A DNA stretch of 64,000 bases, from NCBI GenBank assembly GCA_050299175.1, contig JBNKVM010000023.1, forward strand, positions 1 through 64,000. The letters are read 5' to 3'. The notes beneath the pieces were generated by a model. The model saw nothing but the letters and a program-made list of their open reading frames with translations, was not told the origin of the DNA and ran no database searches. Source of the stretch: JAPHTQ01 sp050299175 (GTDB lineage Bacteria; Pseudomonadota; Gammaproteobacteria; Thiohalomonadales; Thiohalomonadaceae). Shown here piece by piece: positions 16,731-25,525 of this stretch. The translations under genes and the position numbers were made by a program. The number at the start of each line of letters is the position of its first letter. Position 1 is the first letter of the stretch.

Positions 16731-17687
16731 TCAGGCCAGCACCAGGCCGAGAGAGAGTAGCAGGCCGTGCAGCAGCAACGAGGCAATGGTCATGCGGATG
16801 GCAGGAGCCAGTTGCTGAGGCTGCTGCGCATGGTGCAACAGATGCAGCGCAGCTTTCACGCCGATAGGGGCAGCCAGCAGGGCCAGCAGCGCCCATGGGG
16901 TTACCAGTCCGGAAATAACCAGACCGAGCAACCAGAGATTGGCAACCACCAGCAGCAACAGGTAGCCCCAGCGACCTTTCTGTGCGCCGAGGCGGACCAC
17001 CAGGTGATGCTTGCCCGCCTTTTCATCCGCTTCACGGTCCGGGAACTGATTGATGTAGAGAAGATTGCTGGTCAGCAGCCCGTAGGGTACCGCCAGCAAC
17101 AGGGGGAAGAGTGAAAATTCGCCACGTTGCACATAGTCGGCACCGACAATAATCAGCAAACCGAAAGCGGTAGCAATACACAGTTCACCCAGCCCACGAC
17201 TGTTGAGAGACAACGGCGGCGCCGAATAGGCCCAGGCGATGAAGGTACCGAGCAGTCCGATGAACAGCAGGCCACGATCACTGTGTTGCAACAGATAGAG
17301 ACCAAACAATATCCCTGCACCGAGCAGGGCGAAACCGAAGCGCGCGGTCTGTGCTTTGCTCAGTACACCGTTTTGAATGAAACGGCTGCCGCCGGTAAAA
17401 GGATAAAGTCGTTGGGTGTTGCAGTCATCGGTACCGTTAAGCGCATCGTAATAATCGTTCAACACGTTGGCGGCCGCATGAAACAGTATTGCCCCGAGCA
17501 CGGTACAGATCGCCAGCAACCCGTTAATCGTTACACCGCTAGCCGCCGCGGTGGCCAGACCAACCAGACTGGGCACCAGACTGGCAAGAAGAAACGGGGG
17601 GCGGGTAGCAAGGAAGTAACGTTTGAGAGGATTGGTCAGCCGCTCAGGACTGGGTTCGATAGCTGCAACGGCGACGTTCTGTGTCAT
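16731..17687 (-). CDS. UbiA-family prenyltransferase, MenA-like
   Basis: A 318-residue membrane prenyltransferase with about eight or nine helices. The first Asp-rich motif is NDYYDALNGTD and the second lies in NQFPDREADEKAGK. These bind the polyprenyl diphosphate through Mg2+. GGSRFIQNG after the first motif is reminiscent of MenA (1,4-dihydroxy-2-naphthoate polyprenyltransferase) rather than UbiA, so menaquinone synthesis is my preferred reading, but a UbiA paralogue with another aromatic substrate cannot be excluded. It lies between the hynD operon and a small c-type cytochrome, all on the minus strand, with gaps that suggest separate transcripts. Confidence 0.8.
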   Translation of the reverse strand: MTQNVAVAAIEPSPERLTNPLKRYFLATRPPFLLASLVPSLVGLATAAASGVTINGLLAICTVLGAILFHAAANVLNDYYDALNGTDDCNTQRLYPFTGGSRFIQNGVLSKAQTARFGFALLGAGILFGLYLLQHSDRGLLFIGLLGTFIAWAYSAPPLSLNSRGLGELCIATAFGLLIIVGADYVQRGEFSLFPLLLAVPYGLLTSNLLYINQFPDREADEKAGKHHLVVRLGAQKGRWGYLLLLVVANLWLLGLVISGLVTPWALLALLAAPIGVKAALHLLHHAQQPQQLAPAIRMTIASLLLHGLLLSLGLVLA

Positions 17688-17771
17688 CGGCTTTTTTCTT
17701 GGTTGCTCACAGTGGTGTCAGAGCATCATGCCAGCAGCCAGCAGAAAAAACAAAGCTATCGATTAATGGGG

Positions 17772-18110
17772 CTAAAGTTCTTTGTGTAATTTAGCGAACC
17801 AGTTGCGCAAAACTGTGCGCTCACTTTCATCTAATAGCGCGCCCATCGGCATCGAGTGCGGCGGCGCTTCGAGAAAAACCCTACGTTCCACCTCGAAATC
17901 CTTGCCTGTCAGTCGAAACCATTTATTGGTGTTCAACAGTAACGACGGCTTGACCCGCAGCTCGAAATGGCATGGCTGACAACGACTACCGATCAATGCC
18001 TTCACTGCTTCGGGCGCCTCGACGGTCTTTGCCGTGGGCACAGACTCCTCGGCACTGACCACAGCGACAAACAGACACAGCAACCATGCCGATCGCCTCA
18101 TCACCACCAT
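17772..18110 (-). CDS. Small monohaem c-type cytochrome
   Basis: A 112-residue exported protein: signal peptide (about 1-21, ending VVSA), then a single haem-attachment motif CQPCH in SRCQPCHFEL, and PPHSMPMGA, which could supply the distal Met. The fold resembles the haem domains called cytochrome P460/c-type domain of unknown partner. It probably carries electrons in the periplasm. A strong GGGAGG sits five bases before the ATG at 18110. It follows clpB on the same strand, with a hairpin between them, so it may be transcribed on its own. No partner is obvious. Confidence 0.72.
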   Translation of the reverse strand: MVVMRRSAWLLCLFVAVVSAEESVPTAKTVEAPEAVKALIGSRCQPCHFELRVKPSLLLNTNKWFRLTGKDFEVERRVFLEAPPHSMPMGALLDESERTVLRNWFAKLHKEL

Positions 18111-18131
18111 TCCAGCCTCCCTTCCATTACA

Positions 18132-18154
18132 GGAGCCGGGACGAACCCGGCTCC
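18132..18154 (-). terminator. Hairpin downstream of clpB
   Basis: A perfect 9-bp stem GGAGCCGGG / CCCGGCTCC with a 5-base loop lies just past the clpB stop. It has no T-run on the minus strand, so it may act as a transcript-end stabiliser or Rho-linked site rather than a full intrinsic terminator. Confidence 0.45.
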
Positions 18155-18168
18155 ATCATGCCTCGGCT

Positions 18169-20760
18169 TCAGGCCGCCGACTGCCTGCCCTTGGCGAAAC
18201 TCATCTCACCACCCTCGACATCCACCAGAATGGTATCGCCCGGCAGGAACTTACCACCGAGGATCGCCTGTGCCAGCGGGTTTTCGATGCGCTGCTGAAT
18301 CGCCCGCTTCAACGGCCGTGCGCCGTAGACCGGATCGAAACCAGCCTCACCCAGTTTGTCCAACGCAGCGATAGTCAGCTCCAGTCCCATATCGCGTTCC
18401 AGCAGACGTTTGCGCAGGTAATCGATCTGGATATCGGCGATGGCGCGGATCTGCTCCTTCATCAGCGGATGGAACACAACGACTTCATCAACGCGGTTGA
18501 TAAACTCGGGGCGGAAGTGCTGGCCAACCACCTGCATCACCGTCTCCTTGATCTGCTCGTAATTCTCCTCGCCCGCGAGTTCCTGAATCGCCTGGGAACC
18601 GAGGTTGGAGGTCATGACGATCACCGTGTTACGGAAATCGACGGTGCGACCGTGACCGTCGGTAAGACGACCGTCATCAAGTACCTGCAACAGAATGTTG
18701 AACACATCCGGATGCGCCTTCTCCACCTCGTCCATCAGGATCACCGAGTAGGGTTTGCGCCGCACTGTCTCGGTCAGATAGCCGCCCTCTTCGTAACCGA
18801 CATAGCCCGGAGGCGCGCCAATCAACCTTGCCACCGAATGCTTCTCCATGAACTCGGACATGTCGATGCGCACCATCGCCTCTTCGGTATCAAAGAGGAA
18901 TGAGGCCAGCGCCTTGCACAGTTCGGTCTTGCCCACGCCGGTGGGACCGAGGAACAGGAACGAACCGTTAGGACGATTGGGATCGGAGAGTCCGGCGCGC
19001 GAACGACGGATCGCATCGGCCACCGCACGAATCGCCTCGTCCTGACCGACTACCCGTTTGTGCAACTCATCTTCCATGCGCAGTAATTTGTCACGCTCGC
19101 CCTCGAGCATTTTGGAAACCGGGATGCCGGTCCACTTGGAAACCACCTCAGCGATCTCCTCGTCACTCACTTTGTTACGCAGCAGGTGGGTCTCCTGCTG
19201 TTCAGCGGCTTCTGCCATTTCCAGGGATTTTTCCAGATCGGGAATACGGCCATACTGCAGCTCAGACATACGCGCCAGATCGCTCGCACGTCGTGCCGTC
19301 TCCAGTTCCTGACGGGCACGATCCAGTTCCTCTTTCACATGCTGGCTATCCTGTAGTGCAGCCTTCTCCGCTTTCCACACCGTTTCCAGCTCAGCGTACT
19401 CACCCTCCAGACGAGTGATCTCGTCGTTCAACTGATCAAGGCGTTTCTTTGATGCTTCATCGGATTCTTTCGCCAACGCCTCACGCTCGATCTTCAACTG
19501 AATCAGGCGACGATCGAGACGATCCATATCCTCAGGCTTGGAATCGATCTCCATACGAATGCGGGAGGCCGCTTCGTCCACCAGATCGATTGCCTTGTCC
19601 GGCAACTGGCGGTCACTGATATAACGGTGCGACAGGGTGGCCGCGGCAACGATGGCCGGGTCAGTGATCTGCACCCCGTGGTGAACTTCATATTTTTCTT
19701 TCAGGCCACGCAGGATGGCAATGGTATCTTCCACGCTCGGCTCATCCACCAACACCTTCTGGAAACGACGCTCCAACGCGGCATCCTTTTCGATGTACTG
19801 GCGGTATTCGTCCAGGGTGGTGGCGCCGATGCAATGCAGTTCACCGCGGGCCAGAGCAGGCTTGAGCATATTGCCTGCGTCCATGGAGCCTTCGGCCTTG
19901 CCTGCACCGACCATGGTGTGGATCTCATCGATGAAGAGGATAATTTGCCCCTCCTGCTTGGAGAGGTCATTCAGTACCGCCTTGAGTCGCTCCTCGAACT
20001 CACCACGGAATTTGGCCCCGGCAATCAACGAACCCATATCCAGCGACAGTAGTCGTTTGCCCTTGAGTCCTTCCGGCACCTCGCCGTTGACGATGCGCTG
20101 CGCCAGCCCCTCGACGATGGCGGTCTTACCCACGCCGGGCTCGCCGATTACTACAGGGTTGTTCTTGGTGCGGCGCTGCAACACCTGCACCGCACGGCGG
20201 ATCTCGTCGTCACGGCCGATCACCGGATCGAGCTTACCCTGCTCGGCCCGCTCGGTGAGATCGACGGTATATTTTTCCAGCGCCTGACGCTGCTCCTCGG
20301 CGTTGGGGTCGTCCACTTTCTGGCCGCCACGCATTGCCTCAATGGCCTTCTCCAGCGCTCTCTTGTCTGCACCGCTGCTACGCAGCATGTCGCCCAGTTG
20401 GCCCTTGTCGTCCACTGCCGCCAGCACAAACAGCTCACTGGAGATGTAGGCATCCTTGCGCTGCTGCGCCAGTTTATCGGTCAAGTTGAGCAGGCGGGCC
20501 GACTCATTGGAGACATGCACCTCGCCTCCGGCGCCTTCGACGGCAGAGAGGCGATCCAGCGCCTCACCCAGTTGCGAGCGCAGTGCATTGACGTTGACCC
20601 CAGACTGGGAGAGCAACTGGCGTACGCTACCTCCCTCCTGATCGAGCAGCGCGGTCATGATGTGTGCTGGTTCGATAAACTGGTGATCCCGTCCCAACGC
20701 CAGACTCTGGGCGTCGGCCAGTGCCATCTGAAAACGGGTGGTCAGTTTGTCCATTCGCAT
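18169..20760 (-). CDS. clpB: ATP-dependent disaggregase ClpB
   Basis: An 863-residue Hsp100 protein, full length for the family. It has an N-terminal Clp-N repeat domain (about 1-145), a first AAA+ module with Walker A GEPGVGKTAIVEG, a coiled-coil middle domain (about 400-530), and a second AAA+ module with GPTGVGKTELCKAL. It also has sensor residues and the conserved C-terminal GARPLKRAIQ stretch. It extracts polypeptides from aggregates together with DnaK. GGAGGG lies nine bases before the ATG; a second ATG two codons later is also possible. A heat-shock type promoter is suggested upstream (see 20806-20832). Confidence 0.97.
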   Translation of the reverse strand: MRMDKLTTRFQMALADAQSLALGRDHQFIEPAHIMTALLDQEGGSVRQLLSQSGVNVNALRSQLGEALDRLSAVEGAGGEVHVSNESARLLNLTDKLAQQRKDAYISSELFVLAAVDDKGQLGDMLRSSGADKRALEKAIEAMRGGQKVDDPNAEEQRQALEKYTVDLTERAEQGKLDPVIGRDDEIRRAVQVLQRRTKNNPVVIGEPGVGKTAIVEGLAQRIVNGEVPEGLKGKRLLSLDMGSLIAGAKFRGEFEERLKAVLNDLSKQEGQIILFIDEIHTMVGAGKAEGSMDAGNMLKPALARGELHCIGATTLDEYRQYIEKDAALERRFQKVLVDEPSVEDTIAILRGLKEKYEVHHGVQITDPAIVAAATLSHRYISDRQLPDKAIDLVDEAASRIRMEIDSKPEDMDRLDRRLIQLKIEREALAKESDEASKKRLDQLNDEITRLEGEYAELETVWKAEKAALQDSQHVKEELDRARQELETARRASDLARMSELQYGRIPDLEKSLEMAEAAEQQETHLLRNKVSDEEIAEVVSKWTGIPVSKMLEGERDKLLRMEDELHKRVVGQDEAIRAVADAIRRSRAGLSDPNRPNGSFLFLGPTGVGKTELCKALASFLFDTEEAMVRIDMSEFMEKHSVARLIGAPPGYVGYEEGGYLTETVRRKPYSVILMDEVEKAHPDVFNILLQVLDDGRLTDGHGRTVDFRNTVIVMTSNLGSQAIQELAGEENYEQIKETVMQVVGQHFRPEFINRVDEVVVFHPLMKEQIRAIADIQIDYLRKRLLERDMGLELTIAALDKLGEAGFDPVYGARPLKRAIQQRIENPLAQAILGGKFLPGDTILVDVEGGEMSFAKGRQSAA

Positions 20761-20805
20761 CGGGTGTAACCCTCCAAAATCAGTAAGTCATCAGTTACCG
20801 ACTAG

Positions 20806-20832
20806 AATATGGCCGGGCCGCAGCAAATCAAG
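20806..20832 (-). promoter_or_regulatory. Candidate sigma-32 heat-shock promoter of clpB
   Basis: Read on the minus strand, CTTGATT (20832-20826) and a CCATATT-containing -10 element (20812-20806) are 13 bp apart. This resembles the sigma-32 pattern CTTGAA / CCCCAT-T. It lies about 45 bp before the clpB start, as expected for a stress-induced chaperone gene. The -10 match is imperfect. Confidence 0.4.
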
Positions 20833-20898
20833 CACGCTTGGCAGGGTTATCATTCCCTTTCCCCAATCTTGCATAACCCTAGCAACATATCCGTGCAT

Positions 20899-20915
20899 GT
20901 TAAGCCCTATTTAAT
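20899..20915 (+). promoter_or_regulatory. PmrA/QseB-type direct repeat upstream of response regulator
   Basis: GTTAAG and TTTAAT are spaced by five bases, close to the YTTAAK-N5-YTTAAK box bound by PmrA/QseB-class regulators. It lies 73 bp upstream of the regulator start, a sensible place for autoregulation. The second half-site is degenerate. Confidence 0.3.
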
Positions 20916-20987
20916 GCTCTGCGGTCATAGTTGCTCCACAAAATCCGGGTTATTCTGTTCCGGATCAACCGTTAAGAGTAATGAATC

Positions 20988-21647
20988 ATGCGCCTGCTAT
21001 TGGTAGAAGACGACCCGCTGATCGGTGACGGCATTCGTGCCGGCCTGCGCCAGGAAGACTATAGCGTCGACTGGTTTACCGAGGCCCGCACCGCAGAAAT
21101 GGCGTTACAGAGCGAACAGTACGATCTGATGATTCTGGATCTCGGCCTGCCCGACAAATCGGGGCTGGAGATCCTCAAGCGCCTGCGTTCGCAGGGCTCC
21201 AGCCTGCCGGTGCTAATCCTCACCGCCCGCGACGCGGTCAGCGACAGGGTAGCCGGGCTGGACACAGGGGCTGACGATTATATGCTCAAACCCTTCGATC
21301 TCGATGAGCTTTCCGCCCGCCTGCGCGCCCTGCTGCGCCGCAGCAGTGGCCGCGCCAGCAGCGAGATCGTCCATGGCGATATCGTCCTCGATCCGGCGGC
21401 GCACAGCGTTACCAAGGGTGGCGACAAAATCGATATTTCGCCACGGGAATATGCCGTACTGCACCTGCTGCTCAGCAGTACCGGCAAGGTAATGTCACGT
21501 AGCCGCCTGGAAGAGGGGCTCTACTCCTGGGATGGCGAAGTGGAAAGTAACGCCATCGAAGTCTACGTCCACCACCTGCGCAAAAAGCTGGGGGCCGATC
21601 TGATCCGCACCATTCGCGGCGTCGGCTACATCATCGATCCCGCATGA
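20988..21647 (+). CDS. QseB/PmrA-like OmpR-family response regulator
   Basis: A 219-residue regulator. The receiver has VEDDP, phospho-acceptor D51 in LILDLGLPD, and DDYMLKPFD; the C-terminal winged helix has NAIEVYVHHLRKKLG and ends in IRGVGYIID. It overlaps the sensor kinase gene by 4 bp (ATGA), which gives translational coupling and identifies the partner. Sequence style is nearest the QseB/PmrA/TctD group. The signal sensed by the pair is unknown. Confidence 0.9.
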   Translation: MRLLLVEDDPLIGDGIRAGLRQEDYSVDWFTEARTAEMALQSEQYDLMILDLGLPDKSGLEILKRLRSQGSSLPVLILTARDAVSDRVAGLDTGADDYMLKPFDLDELSARLRALLRRSSGRASSEIVHGDIVLDPAAHSVTKGGDKIDISPREYAVLHLLLSSTGKVMSRSRLEEGLYSWDGEVESNAIEVYVHHLRKKLGADLIRTIRGVGYIIDPA

Positions 21648-23026
21648 GAAGTTCACTCCGCCGCCGTCTGCTGATAACCCTGCTGTCGATCACCGCGGTG
21701 ATCTGGCTGTTCAGTGCCTGGCTCAACTATAGTGATACCCGCCATGAAATTGGTGAGTTGTTCGATGCACAGATGGCGCAAACCGCACGAACCCTGCTTT
21801 CGGTCGCCGGTCATGAGCTTTCCGAATTGAGCGACACCCGCCGCTTTGTCGGCAACACTCACATCCATTTCAGCGGTGATACCCGTTTTTCCGCCGCAGG
21901 CCACGAATACGAACACAAAATGTCCTACCAGTTATGGCAGGAGCCTGAACACACTTTGATGATGCGCTCCTTCAACGCGCCAGAAACCCCGCTCAATACA
22001 CTGGAAAACGGCTACAGCACCCAAATCATCGATGGTGAGGAGTGGCGTGTCTTCTCCCTGCTCGACCCGGAAGACGGCTTCATGGTGAAGATCGGCGAAG
22101 CACTGGCGATCCGCGACGAACTGACCGAGACTGTCGCGCTGCGCATCGGCCTGCCGATCCTGTTCCTGTTGCCGCTGATGGCACTGTTGCTCCTGCTCGG
22201 TGTCAACCAGACCCTGCGCCCGTTGAATATCCTTGCCAGGAGTGTCTCCAATCGTTCACCCAGTAGCCTGGAAGCAGTGGACGACCGTGATGCACCGTGC
22301 GAAATAATGCCCCTGGTCGAAGCCCTCAATCGACTGTTCCTGCGTCTGTCCCGTGCTTTCGAAAGCGAACGCCGCTTTACCGCTGATGCCGCTCATGAAC
22401 TGCGCACCCCGCTGGCAGCGTTAAAGATTCAGGCCCAGGTAGCCAAACGCAGCAATGATGATGAGGCGCGAAACCAGGCACTGAACAAACTACTGGAAGG
22501 GGTGGAACGTGCCTCCCATCTGGTGGAACAACTCCTGACCATGGCACGGGTCGATCCCGAGACCAGCAGCGCCCTGCACAGCGAAATTCGTCTCGACCGA
22601 CTTTGTGAAGAGATGATGGCCAGTTATGTGCCACATGCCGGAAACAAAAATATCGAACTGGAGCTAGATGTGGATGGGGTGACCGTACTCGCCGGTATGC
22701 AGGAGAGCCTGGAGATCCTGCTGCGCAATCTGCTCGACAACGCCATCCGTTACACCCCTGAAGGTGGGCGCGTCAGTGTACGCCTAGTACAGTGCGCTAA
22801 CGGCGCTATCGAGTTACATGTCGGCGACAGCGGTCCAGGTATTCCGGAGAGCGAACACGGGCGTATTTTCGATCGCTTCTACCGCCTTGCCGGGCAAAAA
22901 ACCGAGGGCAGCGGCCTCGGCCTCTCTATCGTCCAGCGCATCGCCGAACTCAATCGTGCGGAAGTTTCACTGGGTAAATCCGAACTGGGCGGCCTGGAAG
23001 TCACCGTCCACTTCCTGCGTCATTAA
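21644..23026 (+). CDS. QseC-like sensor histidine kinase
   Basis: A 460-residue membrane kinase. A helix at about 8-28, a periplasmic domain (about 30-165), a second helix (about 168-190) and a HAMP-like linker lead to HisKA with H251 in AAHELRTPLAALK. The HATPase domain has NLLDNAIRYTP, GDSGPGIP and GSGLGLSIV. Overall plan and length match QseC/PmrB kinases. It phosphorylates the adjacent regulator. Its stop overlaps the convergent acyltransferase stop by 4 bp. Confidence 0.9.
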   Translation: MRSSLRRRLLITLLSITAVIWLFSAWLNYSDTRHEIGELFDAQMAQTARTLLSVAGHELSELSDTRRFVGNTHIHFSGDTRFSAAGHEYEHKMSYQLWQEPEHTLMMRSFNAPETPLNTLENGYSTQIIDGEEWRVFSLLDPEDGFMVKIGEALAIRDELTETVALRIGLPILFLLPLMALLLLLGVNQTLRPLNILARSVSNRSPSSLEAVDDRDAPCEIMPLVEALNRLFLRLSRAFESERRFTADAAHELRTPLAALKIQAQVAKRSNDDEARNQALNKLLEGVERASHLVEQLLTMARVDPETSSALHSEIRLDRLCEEMMASYVPHAGNKNIELELDVDGVTVLAGMQESLEILLRNLLDNAIRYTPEGGRVSVRLVQCANGAIELHVGDSGPGIPESEHGRIFDRFYRLAGQKTEGSGLGLSIVQRIAELNRAEVSLGKSELGGLEVTVHFLRH

Positions 23027-23733
23027 TCGCTTACCGGGGCAAGCAGTTGCTCCAATTCTCGCAGACAATCGCGAGGGGCCAGTTCACCACACTCCAGTTT
23101 CGGGCGGTTAACGAGGTGAGCACGGGCACGTAACAACACCGGCATGAAGATTCCTCCCTGGGCACGAATTCCCTCGATACGTACTGGATAGATCGGACAG
23201 TTCGCCAGTTGTGCCAGACGTACCGCGCCCGGTTTAAGATGACGCGGTGGGTCACTGTCGAGGTGAATCTTGCCGTGAGGAAATAGCGCGATCACATCAC
23301 CCTCCTTCAATGCCTTGAGTGCTTCGCGAAAGGCCTTCTCCGGTTTTCCTGTGCGATCCACCGGGATACAACCGACAGCACGAAACAACCACTCCAGACC
23401 GAAGCGATGATACTGCTCGGTAGCGATGAGGAAACGCAGCTTGCGTCGGCTGGCGGCGAACATCAGCACCGGATCAAGACCGGAGATATGGTTGGACACC
23501 AGGATCGCCGGGCCGCTTTCCGGCAAATCGATCATCTCGTGGTTGAGACGATGGTAATGACGACAGAAGAGGCGATTGAAACCGTCGAGCCAGTTCATCC
23601 AGCCGTGACCCCAGTCGATAAGAGAGGCCCGCAACGAAGCACGCCAGATCAGAAGCAACAACAGCAGCAACGCCCCGGCAAGCGCCCAAAACCAGCAACT
23701 CAGTACGGAAGAAAGTGAAAAGACTTCCTGCAT
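23023..23733 (-). CDS. PlsC-like lysophospholipid acyltransferase
   Basis: A 236-residue membrane-attached acyltransferase. An N-terminal helix (about 10-30) precedes the catalytic HxxxxD motif in SNHISGLDP. The second motif, normally FPEGTR, reads FPHGKI, with the Glu replaced by His. CIPVDR and PIYPVRIEG match the other blocks. It is likely to acylate a glycerophospholipid intermediate at the inner membrane. It ends the operon rluD-yfiH-gcvR-def-plsC, nine bases after def. The altered motif may mean different substrate preference. Confidence 0.78.
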   Translation of the reverse strand: MQEVFSLSSVLSCWFWALAGALLLLLLLIWRASLRASLIDWGHGWMNWLDGFNRLFCRHYHRLNHEMIDLPESGPAILVSNHISGLDPVLMFAASRRKLRFLIATEQYHRFGLEWLFRAVGCIPVDRTGKPEKAFREALKALKEGDVIALFPHGKIHLDSDPPRHLKPGAVRLAQLANCPIYPVRIEGIRAQGGIFMPVLLRARAHLVNRPKLECGELAPRDCLRELEQLLAPVSD

Positions 23734-23742
23734 TGAACGCCG

Positions 23743-24249
23743 CTACTTCTGGTAGACCTTGCGCCGGAACAGATCGTTACGACGACTCACCAGCCGATCA
23801 AGGAACAGCATTCCATCAAGATGATCGCACTCGTGCTGCACCGCCCGCGCCTCGTAACCTTCGCACTCGTATTCCTGCTTTTCACCATTGCCATCATAAG
23901 CGGTGAATTTGATCCGCTCGGCACGGATCACGTTACCGGTGTAGTCGGGTACCGACATGCACCCTTCACGGCCGACCTTCATTCCATCCCACTCGGTAAT
24001 CTCGGGATTGATCAGCACCATAAAGCCGTGGTTCAACACCGGCTTGCGCGTAGCCGAACAATCGACCAGTACGATGCGCTGAAAGCGACCCACTTGCGGC
24101 GCGGCGACACCGACGCCACCGGGACCAGCGCGCATGGTCTCTTCCAGATCGGCGAGAAAGGTGCGCAGTTCGTCATCGAAGTTTTCTACCGGCAGCGACT
24201 CCTGCTTCAGCCGCTCGTCCGGGTAGGTGAGGATATCCAGTACTGCCAT
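23743..24249 (-). CDS. def: Peptide deformylase
   Basis: A 168-residue metalloenzyme that removes the N-terminal formyl group from new proteins. All three family motifs are present: GVGVAAPQ (45-52), EGCMSVP (95-101, metal ligand C97) and QHECDHLDG (138-146, metal ligands H139 and H143, catalytic E140). It is not the usual def-fmt arrangement. Here it sits between a GcvR-type ACT protein and an acyltransferase, so it may be a second copy besides a def-fmt locus elsewhere. Confidence 0.95.
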   Translation of the reverse strand: MAVLDILTYPDERLKQESLPVENFDDELRTFLADLEETMRAGPGGVGVAAPQVGRFQRIVLVDCSATRKPVLNHGFMVLINPEITEWDGMKVGREGCMSVPDYTGNVIRAERIKFTAYDGNGEKQEYECEGYEARAVQHECDHLDGMLFLDRLVSRRNDLFRRKVYQK

Positions 24250-24257
24250 GCCAGCTC

Positions 24258-24779
24258 CTACCCGATTAAGGTATCGATGGTTTCCAGCTGGGCCTCAATA
24301 CCCTTCTCTACCACCACATCCAGCGCCGATTGCAGTGCTTCGACACCCTCGGCGGCGTGGCCTTCGATCTGCATGATGTAGATCGGTTTCTCTTCGGTTC
24401 CGGCAACACTGGTCTCCATATCCAGAATATGCAGACCGGCCTCCGCCAGGGCACCGGTGATACGGGCAACGATACCTGCGCGGTCGGCGCCGTAGACGGT
24501 GATGCGCACATCCGGTTCCAGATGCTGGTGCAATTTGGCGTCGATATGATCCACGTGTAAATGCAGGTCCAGAGATTCGGCCACCGGCGCGACCATATCG
24601 GTGAGCGCCTTGACGCTGCCATCGAACTCCACCATCAGCATAATGGTAAAGGTGCCGCCGAGACGGATCATCGATGCCTCACCCAGATTGCAGCCGCCAT
24701 CGAACAGCGCCGCACTGAGGTGGGCCACGATACCCGGCCGGTCCTTACCGACCACGGTCAACATATACCAGTGTTTCAT
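24258..24779 (-). CDS. GcvR-type protein with two ACT domains
   Basis: A 173-residue protein made of two ACT domains: residues 1-85 begin HWYMLTVVGKDRPGIVAHLS, and 90-170 have VTIYGADRAGIVARIT-like sequence (here ITVYGADRAGIVARITG). This is the layout of the glycine cleavage system regulator GcvR and its relatives. It probably binds amino acids and modulates another protein rather than DNA. No gcv genes are near. The start at 24779 has AAGGAA six bases upstream; a start seven codons earlier is possible. Confidence 0.75.
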   Translation of the reverse strand: MKHWYMLTVVGKDRPGIVAHLSAALFDGGCNLGEASMIRLGGTFTIMLMVEFDGSVKALTDMVAPVAESLDLHLHVDHIDAKLHQHLEPDVRITVYGADRAGIVARITGALAEAGLHILDMETSVAGTEEKPIYIMQIEGHAAEGVEALQSALDVVVEKGIEAQLETIDTLIG

Positions 24780-24796
24780 TGTCGTTCCTTTCATTT

Positions 24797-25525
24797 TCAT
24801 TCCAGCCAGATCAGGCTGGCCATCCGTCCGGTCCGCCCATCTCGGCGGTAGGAAAAGAATCTTTGGCTGTCGCTAAAGGTACAGAACTCGCCGCCATAAA
24901 TCCCGTTGACTCCGGCTACCTGTAACCGCCGCCGCGCCAGAGTGTAGATGTCGGCCAACCAGCGACCATTCGGTGAGTGTTTAAAGGCTGACGCCGCGCC
25001 ACTATCAACCGCGAGGAAGGCATCGCGTACCTCACTGCCCACCTCAAAGACCTCCGGTCCGATGGCCGGACCCAACCAGGCAAGGATCTCGCCCTCGGCA
25101 CCCATTTCAGAGATGGCCCTTTCGAGCACACCGTTCAAGAGGCCACGCCACCCCGCATGGGCGGCGGCAACATGCGTTCCGGTACTATCGCAAAACAGTA
25201 CCGGCAGACAGTCGGCGGTCATCACCGTACACACCACACTGACCTGATCAGTATAAGAGGCATCCGCCTCGCAACCTGTTGCACAGGCAGCGGCATCCAC
25301 TGCTTCGGTACCATGTACCTGACTCAGCCAACGTGGTTCGACGGGTAGATGTAAACCTTCACTTACCCGGCGACGGTTCTCTGCCACCGCAGCCGGATCA
25401 TCGCCTACATGGTCGCCGAGATTGAGACTGTCGTAGGGAGGCAGGCTCACGCCACCAACTCGTGTGGTGACAGCGGCATGGATATTAGTGGGAGCTGGCC
25501 AATCGGGACGAATGAACTCAATCAC
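24797..25525 (-). CDS. pgeF: YfiH/PgeF-family purine nucleoside phosphorylase (multicopper-oxidase-like fold)
   Basis: A 242-residue protein of the YfiH (DUF152, formerly laccase-domain) family. Conserved blocks are TTRVGGVSLPPYDSLNLG, SQVHGTE, TADCLPVLFCD and AAHAGWRGLLNG. The His and Cys residues form the zinc site. Members act as adenosine/inosine phosphorylases and some edit peptidoglycan intermediates. I chose the GTG at 25525, which overlaps the end of rluD and is preceded by GGAGCAGGGGA; an ATG six codons earlier remains possible. Following rluD directly is the arrangement seen widely in gammaproteobacteria. Confidence 0.85.
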   Translation of the reverse strand: MIEFIRPDWPAPTNIHAAVTTRVGGVSLPPYDSLNLGDHVGDDPAAVAENRRRVSEGLHLPVEPRWLSQVHGTEAVDAAACATGCEADASYTDQVSVVCTVMTADCLPVLFCDSTGTHVAAAHAGWRGLLNGVLERAISEMGAEGEILAWLGPAIGPEVFEVGSEVRDAFLAVDSGAASAFKHSPNGRWLADIYTLARRRLQVAGVNGIYGGEFCTFSDSQRFFSYRRDGRTGRMASLIWLE

